From Levilactobacillus suantsaiihabitans (GTDB lineage Bacteria > Bacillota > Bacilli > Lactobacillales > Lactobacillaceae), in NCBI RefSeq assembly GCF_004745505.1, contig NZ_RKLX01000004.1:113104-177103 (forward strand): DNA of 64,000 nucleotides, given 5' to 3'. Below are positions 10,143 through 18,922 of this stretch, one piece after another. Position numbers and translations under genes: made by a program. Below the pieces are notes generated by a model that searched no databases, was not told the origin of the DNA, and saw only the letters and a program-made list of their open reading frames with translations. The stretch's first letter is position 1; each line of letters begins with the position of its first letter.

Positions 10143-10196
10143 AGTATACCGAACTAATGTAAATGTCATGTAGACATATTGTAAAGGTTGTGTAAA
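10143..10196 (-). promoter_or_regulatory. PhoP-controlled promoter of the pst operon (four Pho boxes)
   Basis: On the minus strand four hexamers TTTACA, TTTACA, TCTACA and TTTACA begin at 10196, 10185, 10174 and 10163, an exact 11-bp period (one helical turn). A TATACT -10 element is at 10148-10143, with the boxes covering where a -35 would be. This matches the B. subtilis PhoP box pattern (TTAACA-like repeats, 11-bp spacing). PhoP and PhoR are encoded just upstream at 10473-12520. Confidence 0.85.
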
Positions 10197-10261
10197 TATA
10201 TCCCGTACTGGGTAAATTTTTGTTGAAATCATGCTGGGTGACCATGATTTTTAAGTGAATA

Positions 10262-10405
10262 GACTTTTACACGGTATTACTGATAGCAACCTTGCCGGAA
10301 CCCCGGCTAACGTAGGCGCTTGGTTTTGCCAATTTCAGGTGTCAGAACACCGTCATTACGGTAATCAGCGCGTTAATTTCAGGTTCAACCCTCAGCTACC
10401 TTACT
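10262..10405 (-). repeat. repeat family B, internally deleted copy
   Basis: The ends match the two flanks of the long B copy at 57480-57850 (TTACTGATAGC, TTGCCGGA; then TTTCACCAATTT-like, GGTGTCAGAACACCGT, GGTAATCAGCGCGTTAATTT), but the central hairpin block of about 170 bp is missing. It sits between the phoPR terminator and the pst promoter. Confidence 0.6.
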
Positions 10406-10410
10406 GGACC

Positions 10411-10443
10411 CAAAAGGACGCAACCATCCCCTGGCTGCGTCCT
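10411..10443 (-). terminator. terminator of the phoPR operon
   Basis: Read on the minus strand, an 11-bp stem AGGACGCAGCC / GGTTGCGTCCT with a 7-nt loop is followed by TTTTGG. It lies 30 bp after the phoR stop and separates phoPR from the pst promoter. Confidence 0.8.
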
Positions 10444-10472
10444 GATGAGTTTCTTAATTTTAGCCGCCGGGC

Positions 10473-11816
10473 CTAAGCCACCGGAAAAGTCATGGTGACC
10501 TGGGTGCCGACGTCGGGCGTGCTTTGCAGGTCGATCTTACCGTTCAACGACTGGACCAGTTCACGCACGATGGCTAGGCCCAGGCCGCTGCCACTGACCA
10601 GCTGGTTAGAATGCGACACGTCCGCACGGTAGAAGCGCTCGAACACCCGAAGTTGGTCCTGGGGCGCGATACCAATTCCCGTGTCCGCAATCGTGAGCGA
10701 CCAGGCTTTAGGCGTCTCCTGGCTGGTCAACGTGACCGTGCCCTGAGGCCGATTGTATTTAATGGCGTTACTCAACACATTTTTCAAGATCTGGTCGAAC
10801 TTGTGCTGGTCCGTCACGGCCACCAATTCGGCCGGTACCTGATTGATCAGCGTCACGGCATTGACCGCGGCTAATGGCGACAGTAAGGAGACCTGGCTGG
10901 CGACCATCTGGCCGACCGGCACCTCAGCCACCTCCACGGCGTTGCCCGACTCAATGTGCGAGATGGTCAACACGTCGTTGATCAATTCCACCAGGCGCTC
11001 ACTTTGTTGGTCAATGATCTTCAAGAACTCCACTGATTTCTCCGGGTCATCCTTGGCTCCCGCTAATAACGTCTTGGCAAAGCCAGAAATGGCGGTGACC
11101 GGCGTCTTCAGCTCGTGCGATGCATTGGACACGAAGTCCATCTGCATCTGTTCCACGGCGTACACCTCCGTGACGTCGTAGAGCAGGACCAGCACCTGAA
11201 AATAGTCCTGCGACGTGGCGGTATAAATGGCGCGCGCATCGACCGTCCGCTCCTTGACCACCCCGGGCAACTTCAGCGTCTTGTGCTGCGTCTGGCGGTC
11301 ATTGAGCGCCGCGTTGATCAGACTGGCCAGCTCGAACTGTTGCACGTCTTGGGTGAACGGGTGCCGCCGCGGAGAAATCTGGCGTTGTAAGAACTGCTCC
11401 ATCGCCGGATTGGCCAGCTCGACTTTGCGGTAGCGGTCAATCACCATCACGCCAATCGGCAGGTAGTCCAGTAACGTCGCGAACTCCTGATTTTGACTGG
11501 CCATCTCGCGGCGGGCCTTGCGCTGTTGCGTCTGCAGGTAATTGATCTGCAGGGCCAATTGCTGAAACGGGTCGTGGGGCGACAACAGCACGTGGGCTGG
11601 CGTCTCTTCGTGGCGAATGCCTTCCACCTTCTTGGTCAAAATCGTGATTCGCTGTTCTAACCAGCGGTACACGTAGCTCAGCACCACCGTTTCCAGCAGG
11701 GCCACGGACCACGCGACCAGCGTCGCCAACGCCACGTGAGGCGCCCGCACCAGCCAGACCAGCAGCGTATTCACCATCCCCAGCCCAACAAAGGCCACCA
11801 GCAGTTGGCGCATCAT
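10473..11816 (-). CDS. phoR: phosphate-sensing histidine kinase PhoR
   Basis: This is a 447-residue membrane sensor kinase of a two-component pair. Two N-terminal hydrophobic helices (about 5-22 and 28-48) with almost no external loop are followed by a linker, a PAS-like domain (about 105-225), the phospho-acceptor box SHELKTPVTAISGF, the N box (NVLSNAIKYN) and the G boxes DTGIGI and GSGLGLAIV. The short external part fits kinases that read the Pst-PhoU state rather than free phosphate. The start overlaps the phoP stop by ATGA, so the pair is translationally coupled. The pst operon with Pho boxes follows. Confidence 0.93.
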   Translation of the reverse strand: MMRQLLVAFVGLGMVNTLLVWLVRAPHVALATLVAWSVALLETVVLSYVYRWLEQRITILTKKVEGIRHEETPAHVLLSPHDPFQQLALQINYLQTQQRKARREMASQNQEFATLLDYLPIGVMVIDRYRKVELANPAMEQFLQRQISPRRHPFTQDVQQFELASLINAALNDRQTQHKTLKLPGVVKERTVDARAIYTATSQDYFQVLVLLYDVTEVYAVEQMQMDFVSNASHELKTPVTAISGFAKTLLAGAKDDPEKSVEFLKIIDQQSERLVELINDVLTISHIESGNAVEVAEVPVGQMVASQVSLLSPLAAVNAVTLINQVPAELVAVTDQHKFDQILKNVLSNAIKYNRPQGTVTLTSQETPKAWSLTIADTGIGIAPQDQLRVFERFYRADVSHSNQLVSGSGLGLAIVRELVQSLNGKIDLQSTPDVGTQVTMTFPVA

Positions 11817-12520
11817 GACTGGGCCTCAAAGGTGTAGCCAAAGCCCCGCACCGTCTTCAATAGCACGGGATGCTTGGGGTCCAACTCGATTTTTTCACGC
11901 AAATGCGACACGTGAATGTCGACCATGCGCGTTTGACCACTGTAGTCAAAGCCCCAGACGCCTTCCAGCAGCTGTTCACGACTCCACACCTTGCCGGGAC
12001 GCTTAGCAAAAAACAACAGTAATTCAAATTCCTTGGGGGTCAACTCGATGGGCTGGTCACCGCGCTTGACCTGGAATTTGTCCTGGTCAATGGTCAGGTC
12101 CCCGACCTTCAAGCGGTGGTCGACCTTCTCCGGGGTCTGTCCTTGTGGTTGATCCTCGTGATAGCGCCGCATGACCGCCTTGATACGGGCGATCACTTCG
12201 CGCGGGCTAAACGGCTTGGTGATGTAATCATCCGCGCCGAGTTCCAGGCCAAAGACCTTGTCGAACTCGCCGGTCTTGGCCGTCACCATGATGATGGGCG
12301 TCTGAATCTTTTCTTGGCGAAGGCGTTTGGTGACCTCCACCCCATCCAATTTAGGCAACATTAAATCCAACAAAATAACATCAAACTTTTCGTGTAACGC
12401 TAAATTTAACGCCTGCTCACCGTCGATTGCGGTCACCACTTGAAAATCTGCTTGTTCCAAGTTGTACTGCAACAACGTCACAATTGCGGGCTCGTCATCG
12501 ACGACTAGGACTCGACTCAT
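11813..12520 (-). CDS. phoP: phosphate regulon response regulator PhoP
   Basis: An OmpR-type response regulator of 235 residues. The receiver domain has the acidic pair DDE at 7-9, the phospho-acceptor aspartate in VILLDLMLPKLDG (about 49-61) and the conserved lysine in DDYITKPFS. The C-terminal winged helix ends in VDIHVSHLREKIE...VRGFGYTF. It likely binds the four Pho boxes upstream of pstS. It lies 4 bp downstream of a MinJ-like gene and overlaps phoR by 4 bp. Identification as PhoP rests on similarity and on the adjacent pst operon. Confidence 0.93.
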   Translation of the reverse strand: MSRVLVVDDEPAIVTLLQYNLEQADFQVVTAIDGEQALNLALHEKFDVILLDLMLPKLDGVEVTKRLRQEKIQTPIIMVTAKTGEFDKVFGLELGADDYITKPFSPREVIARIKAVMRRYHEDQPQGQTPEKVDHRLKVGDLTIDQDKFQVKRGDQPIELTPKEFELLLFFAKRPGKVWSREQLLEGVWGFDYSGQTRMVDIHVSHLREKIELDPKHPVLLKTVRGFGYTFEAQS

Positions 12521-12524
12521 AGGT

Positions 12525-13679
12525 TTACCCCTCCTGATCTCTGAATAAAACGATGCCGATTTCGTGCGGTGCCCCAGAATAAATCGCTGTTTCCGTCATC
12601 TTTAACTCGCCATTCATGTCCCGAACGCGTAAATGACAATACGCCGGATTGGCAAGGAGGGCCTCATAAAAACTCGTTTCACTGTTTACGGGACGATGGT
12701 TGCATTCCAAAATGATGTCGCCGGCCGCCAGATCCATTTTGACAGCGGGCGTTCGCGGGCGAATCGCTAATACGCGGACACCATCGTCGACCTGAGAATA
12801 CCAGAATTGTTGCCGTTCGTCATAGCGTTTGGCTCGCCATAGGATAACCGCATAACCAACTAACAGAATGATTAATAGGTAAGGCGCATCGGTCGGGCGA
12901 AATGCCGTCCACCCACAAAAGACCGCCGCGACCACGGCTAACCAGACGAACTGCCGGGCTAGCTTGCGATAGACCACATGCGGGGCTTGACGAAAGACCG
13001 TCAGCCGTAACCCTAGAATCAGCGGGATCACCAAAATGGCAAAGCTCTTGCCTTGAATGTGAAAGACCGGCCAAAAGGCCCACTGACTGGTCAACCAGTC
13101 GCCGGGAACCAACGTCACCATGGGCAAGACCAAAAATTCGCGCCACGGGTACCCCGCGATGCGTTTGCCCCGTTGCTTGGCGTAGATCTTTGGGCTGGCA
13201 AAGCGGCCACCGTAATGGGCCACCCAATGCCCTAACAAAAGGAAGAAGACCACGGCCAACCACAAATAATTGGCCCCGGAAACTGACGACCAGTTGAGGC
13301 CCAACGCTGATAGGTCCGGCTTGGCCGTTATGTAAGTGCCCCCAAAGACGGTCAGCACCGTGGTGACCACGATCAACGTCAGCGGCAAGATCGTCGTGGG
13401 CAATAAGACCAACGTCAGGATGGCCAAGCCCTCGTAAATGATGATCCACAACAGCGGCAGGCTAAAGCCCACGGCCAGATTGACCACCGATAACCCCAAC
13501 CCCAGCAAGACGCCCTGGGTCAACAGATGACGCAACTCGAAGTGGTCGCTAAAAACGGCACTTCCAAAATCATGACGCTCGGACTTGATCCGCGCGCGAC
13601 TGGTCAGCCAAACGCGTAAAATCGCCAGCCAAACCAGCGGCTGCAGCAGGTAAGTGCTACAAGCAATAAATGTCCGCAT
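12525..13679 (-). CDS. polytopic membrane protein with C-terminal PDZ domain, MinJ-like
   Basis: A 384-residue protein with roughly eight membrane spans in the first 290 residues and a cytoplasmic C-terminal PDZ domain (about 300-380; RTPAVKMDLAAGDIILE, then RPVNSETSFYEAL). Architecture and length match B. subtilis MinJ (YvjD), which bridges DivIVA and MinD during septum placement. A protease role is unlikely because no catalytic domain is present. The start follows AGGAAAGGTG. It precedes phoP by 4 bp and is probably co-transcribed with it from a TATACT-type promoter near 13718. I would have expected ftsEX between prfB and phoP; they are absent here. Confidence 0.75.
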   Translation of the reverse strand: MRTFIACSTYLLQPLVWLAILRVWLTSRARIKSERHDFGSAVFSDHFELRHLLTQGVLLGLGLSVVNLAVGFSLPLLWIIIYEGLAILTLVLLPTTILPLTLIVVTTVLTVFGGTYITAKPDLSALGLNWSSVSGANYLWLAVVFFLLLGHWVAHYGGRFASPKIYAKQRGKRIAGYPWREFLVLPMVTLVPGDWLTSQWAFWPVFHIQGKSFAILVIPLILGLRLTVFRQAPHVVYRKLARQFVWLAVVAAVFCGWTAFRPTDAPYLLIILLVGYAVILWRAKRYDERQQFWYSQVDDGVRVLAIRPRTPAVKMDLAAGDIILECNHRPVNSETSFYEALLANPAYCHLRVRDMNGELKMTETAIYSGAPHEIGIVLFRDQEG

Positions 13680-13730
13680 GAAATCGACACCTTTCCTGAA
13701 AAGATAGCTGTCCCCAGTATATCATGAAAC

Positions 13731-13763
13731 AAAAATGGGTAACACGACATTCGCGTTACCCAT
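13731..13763 (-). terminator. terminator after prfB
   Basis: A 9-bp stem ATGGGTAAC / GTTACCCAT (13735-13743 with 13755-13763) is followed on the minus strand by TTTTTG. It lies about 50 bp past the prfB stop and ends the secA-prfB unit. Confidence 0.85.
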
Positions 13764-13814
13764 CTAATCATTATTTTAATCATCAATTGGCGGTTGAAGT
13801 TATTTCGACCTGCC

Positions 13815-14931
13815 TTAATCCGGATTCTTCTGGCTCAACTGCCACTGCAGATAAGCGTCGATGAACGGATCGAGGTCGCCGTCCATCACGGCTTGCCCGT
13901 TTCCCGTTTCGTAATTGGTCCGGTGATCCTTGACCATGGTGTACGGATGGAAAACGTAGGAGCGAATCTGCGACCCCCAGCCGATGTCCATCTGGTCGCC
14001 TTCAAGTTTGGCCTTTTCGGCGGCCTTCTTTTCTTCCTCGCGCTCGTACAGCTTGGCCCGTAACATACCCAGCGCCGTCTGGCGGTTTTGCAGCTGTGAA
14101 CGTTGCGCCTGACTCTGCGTCACGATACCCGTGGGCAAGTGGGTGATCCGGACGGCCGATGACGTTTTGTTGACGTGTTGGCCCCCGGCTCCGGAAGCCC
14201 GGTAAACGTCGACCTTCAAGTCGGCCGGATTGATCTCCACGTCCACGGAATCGTCCAGCTCAGGCAACACGTCGACCGACGCGAAGGACGTGTGCCGGCG
14301 CCCGGCCGAATCAAACGGCGAGATCCGTACCAGCCGGTGAACGCCCTTTTCAGAACGCAAATACCCATAGGCATTGTGCCCGGCAATCAGGAGCGTGGCG
14401 CTACTCAACCCAGCCACATCCCCCGCTTGGTAATCCAGCACGGTCACCTTGAACTGATGTTGTTCCGCCCAACGCGTGTACATCCGCATCAGCATTTCGC
14501 CCCAGTCCTGGGATTCGGTTCCCCCGGCCCCAGGATGGATTTCCAAAATGGCGTTGTTGCGGTCGTATTTCTGGTTGAGCAACATGTTCAAGCTGTACTG
14601 TTGCAGGGCCTTCTTGGCCGCCGCAAAGTCCGTTTCAAACTCGGCTTGCATGTCGGCATCTGGTTCATCCTGCAACAATTCCAAGGCGACTTCCAGGTCA
14701 TCCACTTGATCGGACAGCTTCTGGTATTCCTCCACCTTTTTCTTCATGTCATTGGTCTCATCGATCAGTTTCTGGGCGGCTTGCGCGTCGTCCCAAAAGC
14801 CCGGTTGGGCCATTTGGCCTTCATTGACACTGATGCTTTCGTTTAAGGCATCAAAGTCAAAGTGACCCCCTAAAGCCGGTGAGTTGTTCTTTCATGGCAG
14901 TAATTTCGCGTTTTGCATCGCTTAATTCCAT
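13815..14931 (-). CDS. prfB: peptide chain release factor 2, expressed by programmed +1 frameshift
   Basis: RF2 terminates translation at UGA and UAA. The gene starts with ATG at 14931 behind AAGGAG; 24 codons later the zero frame meets TGA (14859-14857). A +1 shift on CTT-TGA joins the second frame, giving about 371 residues in all, the normal RF2 length. The second part has the GGQ catalytic loop (RASGAGGQHVNKT) and the SPF stop-recognition tripeptide in RISPFDSAGRR. The internal Shine-Dalgarno-like AGGGGG before the shift site is the classic autoregulatory arrangement: low RF2 favours the shift. The gene is one coding unit, not a pseudogene. secA lies upstream. Confidence 0.97.
14857..14871 (-). 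promoter_or_regulatory. RF2 +1 frameshift signal
   Basis: On the minus strand AGGGGG (14871-14866) is followed by TCA, the slippery CTT and the in-frame stop TGA, then C. Stimulatory anti-Shine-Dalgarno pairing plus CTT-TGA-C is the conserved prfB recoding site. Confidence 0.97.
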
Positions 14932-15088
14932 GTTTGTTGGCTCCTTTTTAAGTGATTTGTTTGCTATTGGTTCAATTCAGCCAGCGGTTCTTCTTAACTA
15001 GTAACTTGATTCTCGTGGCCAGCCACACCTTATTATCGTCACGATGTCGGGTGACTGTCCAGCGAGACGAATCGCAATGGCCACTGTC

Positions 15089-15450
15089 TAGTCACTCAGG
15101 CGACATAGCCGAAACGTGCGACCCAAGGCAGTCGGTTCCGCTTGCCACATTCCAGTCGTACCCTTGATATACGCTCAGGTGGACTGGTCCTCGAACGCGT
15201 CGTCAACGCTAGTCACTCGGGCGACATAGCCGAAACGTGCGCCAACAGGCAACTGGTTCCGCTTAACAACGATAGGTAACTAATCCAAGCCCCGGATTAG
15301 CCGCTAGTCACTCGGGCGACATGGCCGAAACGTGCGACCCAAGGCAGCCGGTTCCGCTTAAAACTGCTAAGCAAATAATCCAAGACCGGGATTATCCGCT
15401 TAGCAGCTTTAATGCTCGCCGACTAACCGCCTTGGGTCCCACTCTTTTTA
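15089..15450 (+). repeat. repeat family A: tandem array of three left modules and one complete hairpin
   Basis: Three units begin at 15089, 15210 and 15305 with TAGTCACTC(A/G)GGCGACAT followed by (A/G)GCCGAAACGTGCG. Only the third unit (15305-15450) has the closing right half, ending CACTCTTTTT. Its outer stem is ACCCAAGGC / GCCTTGGGT and its inner stem CTGCTAAGC / GCTTAGCAG. The first unit reads CAGTCGG, which would pair better with the closing CCGACT of unit three than unit three's own CAGCCGG, suggesting insertion of units inside an older hairpin. It lies between the secA terminator and prfB. Confidence 0.85.
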
Positions 15451-15452
15451 CC

Positions 15453-15485
15453 AAAAACGAGGCGAAAGAATCTCTTTCGCCTCGT
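15453..15485 (-). terminator. terminator of secA
   Basis: A perfect 13-bp stem ACGAGGCGAAAGA / TCTTTCGCCTCGT (15457-15469 with 15473-15485) with a 3-nt loop is followed on the minus strand by TTTTTGG. It begins 10 bp after the secA stop. Confidence 0.92.
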
Positions 15486-15495
15486 CCGTTCCCGT

Positions 15496-17859
15496 TTACC
15501 GGGTAATATTTTGTCGAATTTCAGACTTCATGAACAGGCGCGTGGCGTCGTAGTCAATGTCGGAGATCATTTCACCGAACATCCGGAACCCGTCTTGTTG
15601 GTATTCAACCAACGGGTTCAACTGACCGTAACCCCGTAACCCGATTGATTGCCGTAATTGGTCCATGGCATCAATGTGGTCGGTCCAATGAGAGTCCACG
15701 CAACGCAAGAGGACAACCTTTTCGAATTCAAGCATTTGTGCTGGATCGTAGAGTTGCTTTTGCTTTTCGGCGTAAACGTCTTCGGCTAAGCCCATGAAGA
15801 AGGCCTTGATCTCATCTGCGGTCTTGCCCTTCAGGTCATCCAAACTGATCTTGTCTGGGGAAACCATTGCGGAAATCCCGAAGTCCAGTAAGGTATCCAA
15901 ATCCCAGTCGGATTGGTCGCCTTGTGTGTGTAAGTTAACCACGCGGTCGACGGTCCGTTTGATCATTGGCATTAAGACCCACTTCAGTGACTTGTCTTGG
16001 TTAATGACTTGGTTCCGTTCGCCATAAATGACGTCCCGTTGTTGCCGCATCACATCATCGTATTGCAAGACGTTCTTCCGGGAATCGTAGTTGTTCCCTT
16101 CAACCCGCTTTTGGGCGGATTCCACTTGCTTGGTGATCATGCGACTCCGGATAACGGCATCTTCGCCATCCACGTTCATCCGTTCCAAGAAGGCCTTGAC
16201 CCGGTCGGAACCGAATCGCCGCATCAAATCATCTTCCAGGGACAGGTAGAATTGCGTCATACCAGGGTCCCCTTGACGACCGGAACGGCCACGAAGCTGG
16301 TTGTCGATCCGCCGTGATTCGTGACGTTCAGTCCCGATAACGGCCAACCCACCAATTTCAACCACGCCGGGTCCTAATTTAATATCAGTCCCCCGCCCGG
16401 CCATGTTGGTGGCGATGGTGACGGCACCCTTTTGACCGGCGTTTTGAATGATGTCGGCTTCCTTGGCATGGTTCTTGGCGTTCAAGACCACGTGTGGGAT
16501 GTTTTCTTGGTCCAACCGTTGTGACAAGTATTCAGACGTTTCCACGGCCACGGTCCCAATCAACATTGGTTGACCTTTGGCGTGCAGCGTCTTGATCTCG
16601 TTGACCACGGCGTTGAACTTCGATTCCAAGGTTGGGTACAACAAGTCAGGTTGATCGACCCGCACGACCGGCTTGTTGGTCGGCACGGTGATGACTTCCA
16701 TGTTGTAGATTTCCCGGAATTCTTCCGCTTCGGTCTTGGCCGTCCCGGTCATCCCGGCGAGCTTCTTGTACATCCGGAACAAGTTTTGGTAGGTAATGTT
16801 CGCCATGGTCTTGGTTTCTTCTTGAATCTCGACGCCTTCCTTGGCTTCAATGGCCTGGTGCAGCCCGTCGGAGTACCGACGACCGTCCATGACCCGCCCA
16901 GTAAAGGAATCAACGATTAAGACTTCGCCATCTTGGACCACGTAGTCCTTATCACGGAGCATGATAAAGTTGGCCCGCAGCGCTTGGTCCATGTGGTGGG
17001 TCAAGGCCGTGTTGTCCGTATCATACAGGTTCTTCAAGTTAAAGTACTTTTCCGCCTTTTCGATCCCGGTGTCGGTCAACGCCACCGTCTTGGATTCCAA
17101 GTCGATCTTAAAGTCTTCTTTTTCGTGCAAGGTCTTCGCAAACCGGTCCACCCGTTGATACAAAGCACTCGTCCCTTCGGATTGACCAGAAATGATCAAG
17201 GGGGTCCGGGCTTCATCAATTAAGATGGAGTCAACTTCATCGACGATTGCGTAGTTCAATGGCCGTTGCACCATGTCTTCTTTGTACACCACCATGTTAT
17301 CCCGGAGGTAATCGAACCCGATTTCCCCGTTGGTTGAATAGGTGATGTCGGCATTGTAGGCTTCCCGCTTTTCTTCTGGGGACTTTTCAGCGGAGTTCAA
17401 GCCAACCGTTAAGCCCATCCAGGTGTACAGTTCACCCATTTCAGTTGCGTCCCGTGCAGACAGGTATTCGTTAACCGTAACCACGTGAACCCCTTTACCC
17501 GCTAAGGCATTCAGGTACACGGGCATCGTGGCGGTCAAGGTCTTCCCTTCACCGGTCTTCATTTCGGAAATGTTCCCTTCATGAAGCACAATTCCCCCCA
17601 TGATCTGCACGTGGAAAGGATAGAGACCGAGGACCCGCTTGGCACCTTCACGGATAGCCGCGAAAGCCTCAGGCAGTAAATCGTCCAACGTTTCGCCGTC
17701 TTGATAACGCTTCTTAAATTCAGGCGTTTTCGCTTTCAAATCATCGTCTGAAAGTGCTGCGTACTCGTCAGCGTATGCGCCAACTTGGTCCGCTAATTTA
17801 CTGAGGCGTCGTAAAGTCCGGCGATCACTTTCGACCCATCGTTTCAAAATATTTGCCAT
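15496..17859 (-). CDS. secA: preprotein translocase ATPase SecA
   Basis: SecA drives secretory proteins through SecYEG. The 787 residues carry Walker A KTGEGKT (about 101-107), the DEAD-like box [15 protein letters not shown] near 210, the preprotein cross-linking domain, motif GRGTDI and the second NBD. It ends [11 protein letters not shown] without the C-terminal zinc-binding linker found in E. coli SecA; this short form is usual in lactobacilli. ATG at 17859 follows GAAGGGAA. A strong terminator follows, so prfB downstream is probably transcribed separately or by read-through. Confidence 0.97.
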   Translation of the reverse strand: MANILKRWVESDRRTLRRLSKLADQVGAYADEYAALSDDDLKAKTPEFKKRYQDGETLDDLLPEAFAAIREGAKRVLGLYPFHVQIMGGIVLHEGNISEMKTGEGKTLTATMPVYLNALAGKGVHVVTVNEYLSARDATEMGELYTWMGLTVGLNSAEKSPEEKREAYNADITYSTNGEIGFDYLRDNMVVYKEDMVQRPLNYAIVDEVDSILIDEARTPLIISGQSEGTSALYQRVDRFAKTLHEKEDFKIDLESKTVALTDTGIEKAEKYFNLKNLYDTDNTALTHHMDQALRANFIMLRDKDYVVQDGEVLIVDSFTGRVMDGRRYSDGLHQAIEAKEGVEIQEETKTMANITYQNLFRMYKKLAGMTGTAKTEAEEFREIYNMEVITVPTNKPVVRVDQPDLLYPTLESKFNAVVNEIKTLHAKGQPMLIGTVAVETSEYLSQRLDQENIPHVVLNAKNHAKEADIIQNAGQKGAVTIATNMAGRGTDIKLGPGVVEIGGLAVIGTERHESRRIDNQLRGRSGRQGDPGMTQFYLSLEDDLMRRFGSDRVKAFLERMNVDGEDAVIRSRMITKQVESAQKRVEGNNYDSRKNVLQYDDVMRQQRDVIYGERNQVINQDKSLKWVLMPMIKRTVDRVVNLHTQGDQSDWDLDTLLDFGISAMVSPDKISLDDLKGKTADEIKAFFMGLAEDVYAEKQKQLYDPAQMLEFEKVVLLRCVDSHWTDHIDAMDQLRQSIGLRGYGQLNPLVEYQQDGFRMFGEMISDIDYDATRLFMKSEIRQNITR

Positions 17860-17931
17860 GTGAGAATTCCCTTCAGTACATTTAGTAAGTCTATTTAAAG
17901 TTACCCATTTATTTGCAATAAATCAACCTAC

Positions 17932-17940
17932 ATTTTACCA
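17932..17940 (-). promoter_or_regulatory. probable secA promoter (extended -10)
   Basis: On the minus strand TGG precedes TAAAAT (17940-17932), an extended -10 element about 75 bp upstream of the secA start. A candidate -35 (TTTCAT) is 17 bp further upstream. Confidence 0.55.
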
Positions 17941-18180
17941 CTATCCCGGCCAAGATGAAACAAATCTCCACAGCCGCCTCACAGTGAAGCGGTTTCTTTG
18001 GCGTTATAGCAACGACAAATGGGGTTAACAAAATTAGTTTAACGTTTAATCCATTTCGGCTTTTCACCCCAAAATCACGTCAAACGCTCCATTTATCTAG
18101 GATACCAAACGCAAATGGCGCCCGGATTGCGCCCAGATTAAATCTGAGTGTCACTTATCTGTAGCCTACCACAGGCCATA
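17941..18180. other. secA-hpf gap, no gene recognised
   Basis: About 240 bp between the secA promoter and the hpf terminator. It is more AT-rich than its surroundings and holds no frame with a ribosome site and no family A, B or C repeat. Confidence 0.5.
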
Positions 18181-18208
18181 AAAAAAGCACCGCAGACACG
18201 CGGCGCTT
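18181..18208 (-). terminator. terminator of hpf
   Basis: Read on the minus strand, AGCGCCGC / GCGGTGCT (one G-T pair) with a 6-nt loop is followed by seven T. It starts 17 bp after the hpf stop. Confidence 0.92.
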
Positions 18209-18224
18209 CGTCAATTAAACTTAC

Positions 18225-18782
18225 TTAATCTTGATCATCGGCCTCAATCAAGCCATACCGGCCGTCATTGCGACGGTAGACGATGCTGATCCCATTGGTT
18301 TCGGCATCTTCATAGATAAAGAAGTCATGGCCTAACATGTCCATTTGGAGAACGGCTTCTTCATTATCCATTGGCTTCAATGAAACGCGCTTGGTGCGGA
18401 CAACTTCCAAATCGCTACTGTCAGCTGTATTGTCACTGTCAGTATCTGGTGAGAAGTCGAGATTCTTGTATCCCTTCTCCCGTGACTTACGGTTGACCTT
18501 GGTCTTGTACTTGCGAATTTGACGTTCCAGCTTGTCCGTAACCAAGTCAACACTTGCATATAAGTCCGGAGAGGTTTCCTCTGCCCGTAATGTCAAGTAT
18601 GGGAGTGGGATTGTTACTTCAACCTTCGCTGTCTTGTTTTGGTAGACCTTCAGGTTGACATGCGCAATTGCCTCAACATTGTTGTCGAAATATTTCTCCA
18701 ACTTGCTGATACGCTTTTCAACGTAATCCCGTATTGCGTCAGTAACTTCGATGTTTTCACCACGAATATTAAATGTGAGCAT
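18225..18782 (-). CDS. hpf: ribosome hibernation promoting factor, long form
   Basis: Long HPF binds the 30S decoding site and dimerises 70S ribosomes into inactive 100S particles in stationary phase. The 185-residue protein has an N-terminal S30AE/RaiA domain (about 1-100, starting MLTFNIRGENIEVTDAI) and the C-terminal dimerisation domain (about 128-180, with EEAVLQMDMLGHDFFIY and NDGRYGLIEAD). ATG at 18782 follows GAAGGGAGAG. It has its own promoter and terminator, and its leader can form two hairpins close to the ribosome site. Position next to comF and secA is the usual Firmicutes order. Confidence 0.96.
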   Translation of the reverse strand: MLTFNIRGENIEVTDAIRDYVEKRISKLEKYFDNNVEAIAHVNLKVYQNKTAKVEVTIPLPYLTLRAEETSPDLYASVDLVTDKLERQIRKYKTKVNRKSREKGYKNLDFSPDTDSDNTADSSDLEVVRTKRVSLKPMDNEEAVLQMDMLGHDFFIYEDAETNGISIVYRRNDGRYGLIEADDQD

Positions 18783-18799
18783 AAAACTTCTCTCCCTTC

Positions 18800-18854
18800 A
18801 GCCAAGAGATCCCTTGGCTTGCTCAGCATTAGAAGGACCACTCTTCTAATATGC
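18800..18854 (-). promoter_or_regulatory. structured 5' leader of hpf
   Basis: Two hairpins lie between the promoter and the ribosome site: GCATATTAGAA / TTCTAATGC (18854-18826) and AGCCAAG / CTTGGCT (18819-18800, 6-nt loop). The second ends a few bases before the GAAGGGAGAG ribosome site. No T-run follows either, so a role in mRNA stability or translation is more likely than termination. Confidence 0.5.
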
Positions 18855-18867
18855 TTTGCTTACATTT

Positions 18868-18896
18868 ATTATAATAGAAAGCCCTACCAGAAACAA
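18868..18896 (-). promoter_or_regulatory. hpf promoter
   Basis: TTGTTT (18896-18891), a 17-bp spacer and a perfect TATAAT (18873-18868) on the minus strand form a near-consensus sigma-A promoter. The start would give a leader of about 80 nt. Confidence 0.85.
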
Positions 18897-18922
18897 TTAA
18901 TCTAATTATTTTTTCGGAGCAC

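Noticed and set aside
13815..14813. prfB called as a short 332-residue gene or as a frameshifted pseudogene
   Set aside because: The AGGGGG-TCA-CTT-TGA-C site and the upstream 24 codons show normal programmed frameshifting with full-length RF2.
15089..15450. CRISPR-like array
   Set aside because: Units are unequal (about 95-145 bp), palindromic over their length and lack regular unique spacers; no cas genes are in the window.
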